Source of the DNA: a bacterium
Lineage (GTDB): Bacteria > Desulfobacterota > Anaeroferrophillalia > Anaeroferrophillales > Anaeroferrophillaceae
Direction of reading: 5' to 3'
DNA: 5,580 nucleotides
Assembly: GCA_029940125.1 (NCBI GenBank)
Contig: JAOZRP010000178.1
Coordinates: 1 to 5,580, forward strand
Shown: one piece after another, positions 4,595-5,580 of the stretch
How positions within the stretch are numbered: position 1 is the stretch's first letter
Layout: each line of letters opens with the position of its first letter
Notes under the pieces: generated by a model
What the model was told of the DNA's origin: nothing
What the model saw: only the letters and a program-made list of their open reading frames with translations
The model's database searches: none
Program-made: the position numbers and the translations under genes

Positions 4595-5580
4595 TTATTC
4601 GCTGTTGGCCTTCCTGGTCCTGGATACCGCCCATTGCCGCAAATTTTCGATCCTTTCCTTCATGAATCTCGAGATAGGAATGATCTCAGTAATGCTGGCG
4701 ATGATATCCTCTTCGGTAAATTCCCGCTGATTGTCGTCAAAGGCGGTAAACATGGCATCGTAAATAATCTGCTCGATTTCGGCACCGCTGTATTTGTCGG
4801 TGGCGGCTGCCAGTTTCCGCAGATCAAATTGACGGATAACCGGGCGAACCTTTTCCAGATGAACTTTAAAAATAGCCTCCCGTTCGCTGAGCGTAGGTAG
4901 GTCAACAAAAAATATCTCATCGAAGCGTCCTTTTCTCATCAGCTCCGGGGGGAGGAGAGTGATGTCGTTCCCGGTGGCGATAATGAATACCGGCTTGGTT
5001 TTTTCCTGCATCCAGGTGAGAAAAGTTCCCAGGATACGGGCTGAAGTGCCACTGTCACCGGCAGAACCACTGGCTCCGGCAAAAGCTTTTTCCAGTTCGT
5101 CAACCCAGAGGATGCAGGGGGATATGGTTTCCGCCAGGCGTATGGCATTGCGAAGGTTCTCTTCTGATTCTCCCAGCAGGCTGCCGAAAACTTTCCCCAG
5201 GTCCATGCGCAGCAGGGGCAGCTTCCAGAGCCCGGCGGTGGCTTTGGCGGTCAGACTTTTTCCGGTTCCCTGGATGCCAATGATCAGGATTCCCTTGGGT
5301 GACGGCAGCCCGTAGTCCTTGGCCTTGCGGGTGAAAACCTTATTCCTCTTCCGCAGCCATTTTTTTAGGTTGTCAAGGCCGCCGATGTCGTTGAGGGATT
5401 CCTGGACCGGGAAAAATTCCAGTATTTCTCCCTTTTGGATAATGTTTCGTTTTTCCTGCAGGACAATTTCAATCGCCCGCTCGTCAATAACGTTATGGGT
5501 GATAACAATTTGAGCAAACAGGGTCTTGATGTTTTCCAGCGACAGTCCCAGGGTGGATTCCACCAGTTTTTCTTTCAGCT
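4595..5580 (-). CDS. Ycf46-like AAA ATPase (partial, N terminus beyond window)
   Basis: This ATPase has 327 visible residues and its frame stays open through the right edge. With residue 1 at codon 5563, the Walker A motif GIQGTGKS is at 96-103, Walker B ILWVDE at 151-156, sensor 1 asparagine at 199 (ATGND), candidate arginine fingers R210 and R213 (RKGRFDE) and the AAA lid motif SGAEIEQ at 259-265. The region before Walker A (LGLSLENI to FFPVQESLNDIGGLDNLKKWL) matches the linker of Ycf46-type proteins, which are about 500 residues long, so some 150-200 residues are missing. A GTG at 5563 is in frame, but homology continues upstream of it, so it is not the start. All nucleotide-binding residues are present, so it should be active. 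It leads an apparent operon with DUF1257 and DUF2997 genes. In cyanobacteria Ycf46 has been linked to photosynthesis and carbon uptake, which is unlikely to be its role here. Confidence 0.9.
   Translation of the reverse strand, partial: LKEKLVESTLGLSLENIKTLFAQIVITHNVIDERAIEIVLQEKRNIIQKGEILEFFPVQESLNDIGGLDNLKKWLRKRNKVFTRKAKDYGLPSPKGILIIGIQGTGKSLTAKATAGLWKLPLLRMDLGKVFGSLLGESEENLRNAIRLAETISPCILWVDELEKAFAGASGSAGDSGTSARILGTFLTWMQEKTKPVFIIATGNDITLLPPELMRKGRFDEIFFVDLPTLSEREAIFKVHLEKVRPVIRQFDLRKLAAATDKYSGAEIEQIIYDAMFTAFDDNQREFTEEDIIASITEIIPISRFMKERIENLRQWAVSRTRKANSE

Noticed and set aside
4563..4634. N-terminal extension of the DUF1257 protein by 24 residues
   Set aside because: The extension overlaps the end of the AAA ATPase gene and lacks a good binding site. 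The family begins at MSHF, which has AAGGAG at the right distance.
4583..5513. Plus-strand reading frames opposite the AAA ATPase
   Set aside because: They are short, overlap the strongly supported minus-strand ATPase and show no motif or convincing start. They are antisense shadows.
1..5580. CRISPR array, insertion sequence or tRNA gene
   Set aside because: I found no regularly spaced repeats, transposase-like frame, flanking target duplication or cloverleaf in either strand.

Overview
The window suggests an anaerobic or microaerophilic Gram-negative-type bacterium that reads UGA as selenocysteine. A Desulfobacterota (former Deltaproteobacteria) relative is my best guess. The reasons are an in-frame UGA at the catalytic position of a peroxiredoxin, a putative cytochrome-like membrane protein and a flavodoxin. 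No rRNA or other phylogenetic marker is present, so this placement is inference. UGA acts as an ordinary stop in at least three other genes here (ends at 1192, 2587 and 4185), so it is not globally reassigned.

Left half (1-2651, plus strand): this is one likely redox or oxidative-defence operon. It holds the last codons of an unidentified gene (2-70), a roughly 9-helix membrane protein with membrane-embedded histidines (83-1192), and a 34-residue single-helix protein (1198-1302) placed like the small subunits of cytochrome bd oxidases. These are followed by a selenocysteine peroxiredoxin (1365-2081, Sec at 1623-1625, GGUC-loop SECIS hairpin at 1639-1650) and a flavodoxin (2141-2587). A near-perfect hairpin with A and T runs on its two sides (2609-2651) ends the operon and also serves the gene converging from the right.

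Right half (2652-5580, minus strand): read in the direction of transcription from the right edge, it starts with the C-terminal two-thirds or so of a Ycf46-like AAA ATPase (5580-4595). Next come a DUF1257/Ycf35-type protein (4562-4185), a perfect 11-bp intercistronic hairpin and a DUF2997-type small protein (4099-3905). Two paralogous two-helix membrane proteins follow (3772-3392 and 3096-2668). Each of these two has its own upstream TTGACA promoter and a terminator. The AAA/DUF1257/DUF2997 trio is best known from cyanobacteria and plastids (Ycf46, Ycf35) and its biochemical role is not settled.

The most interesting possibility is that the two small membrane paralogues belong to the AAA/Ycf35/DUF2997 module, for example as membrane targets or anchors. 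This rests on gene order and strand only. The second point worth attention is the compact grouping of a putative haem membrane protein, a tiny helix, a Sec peroxiredoxin and a flavodoxin.
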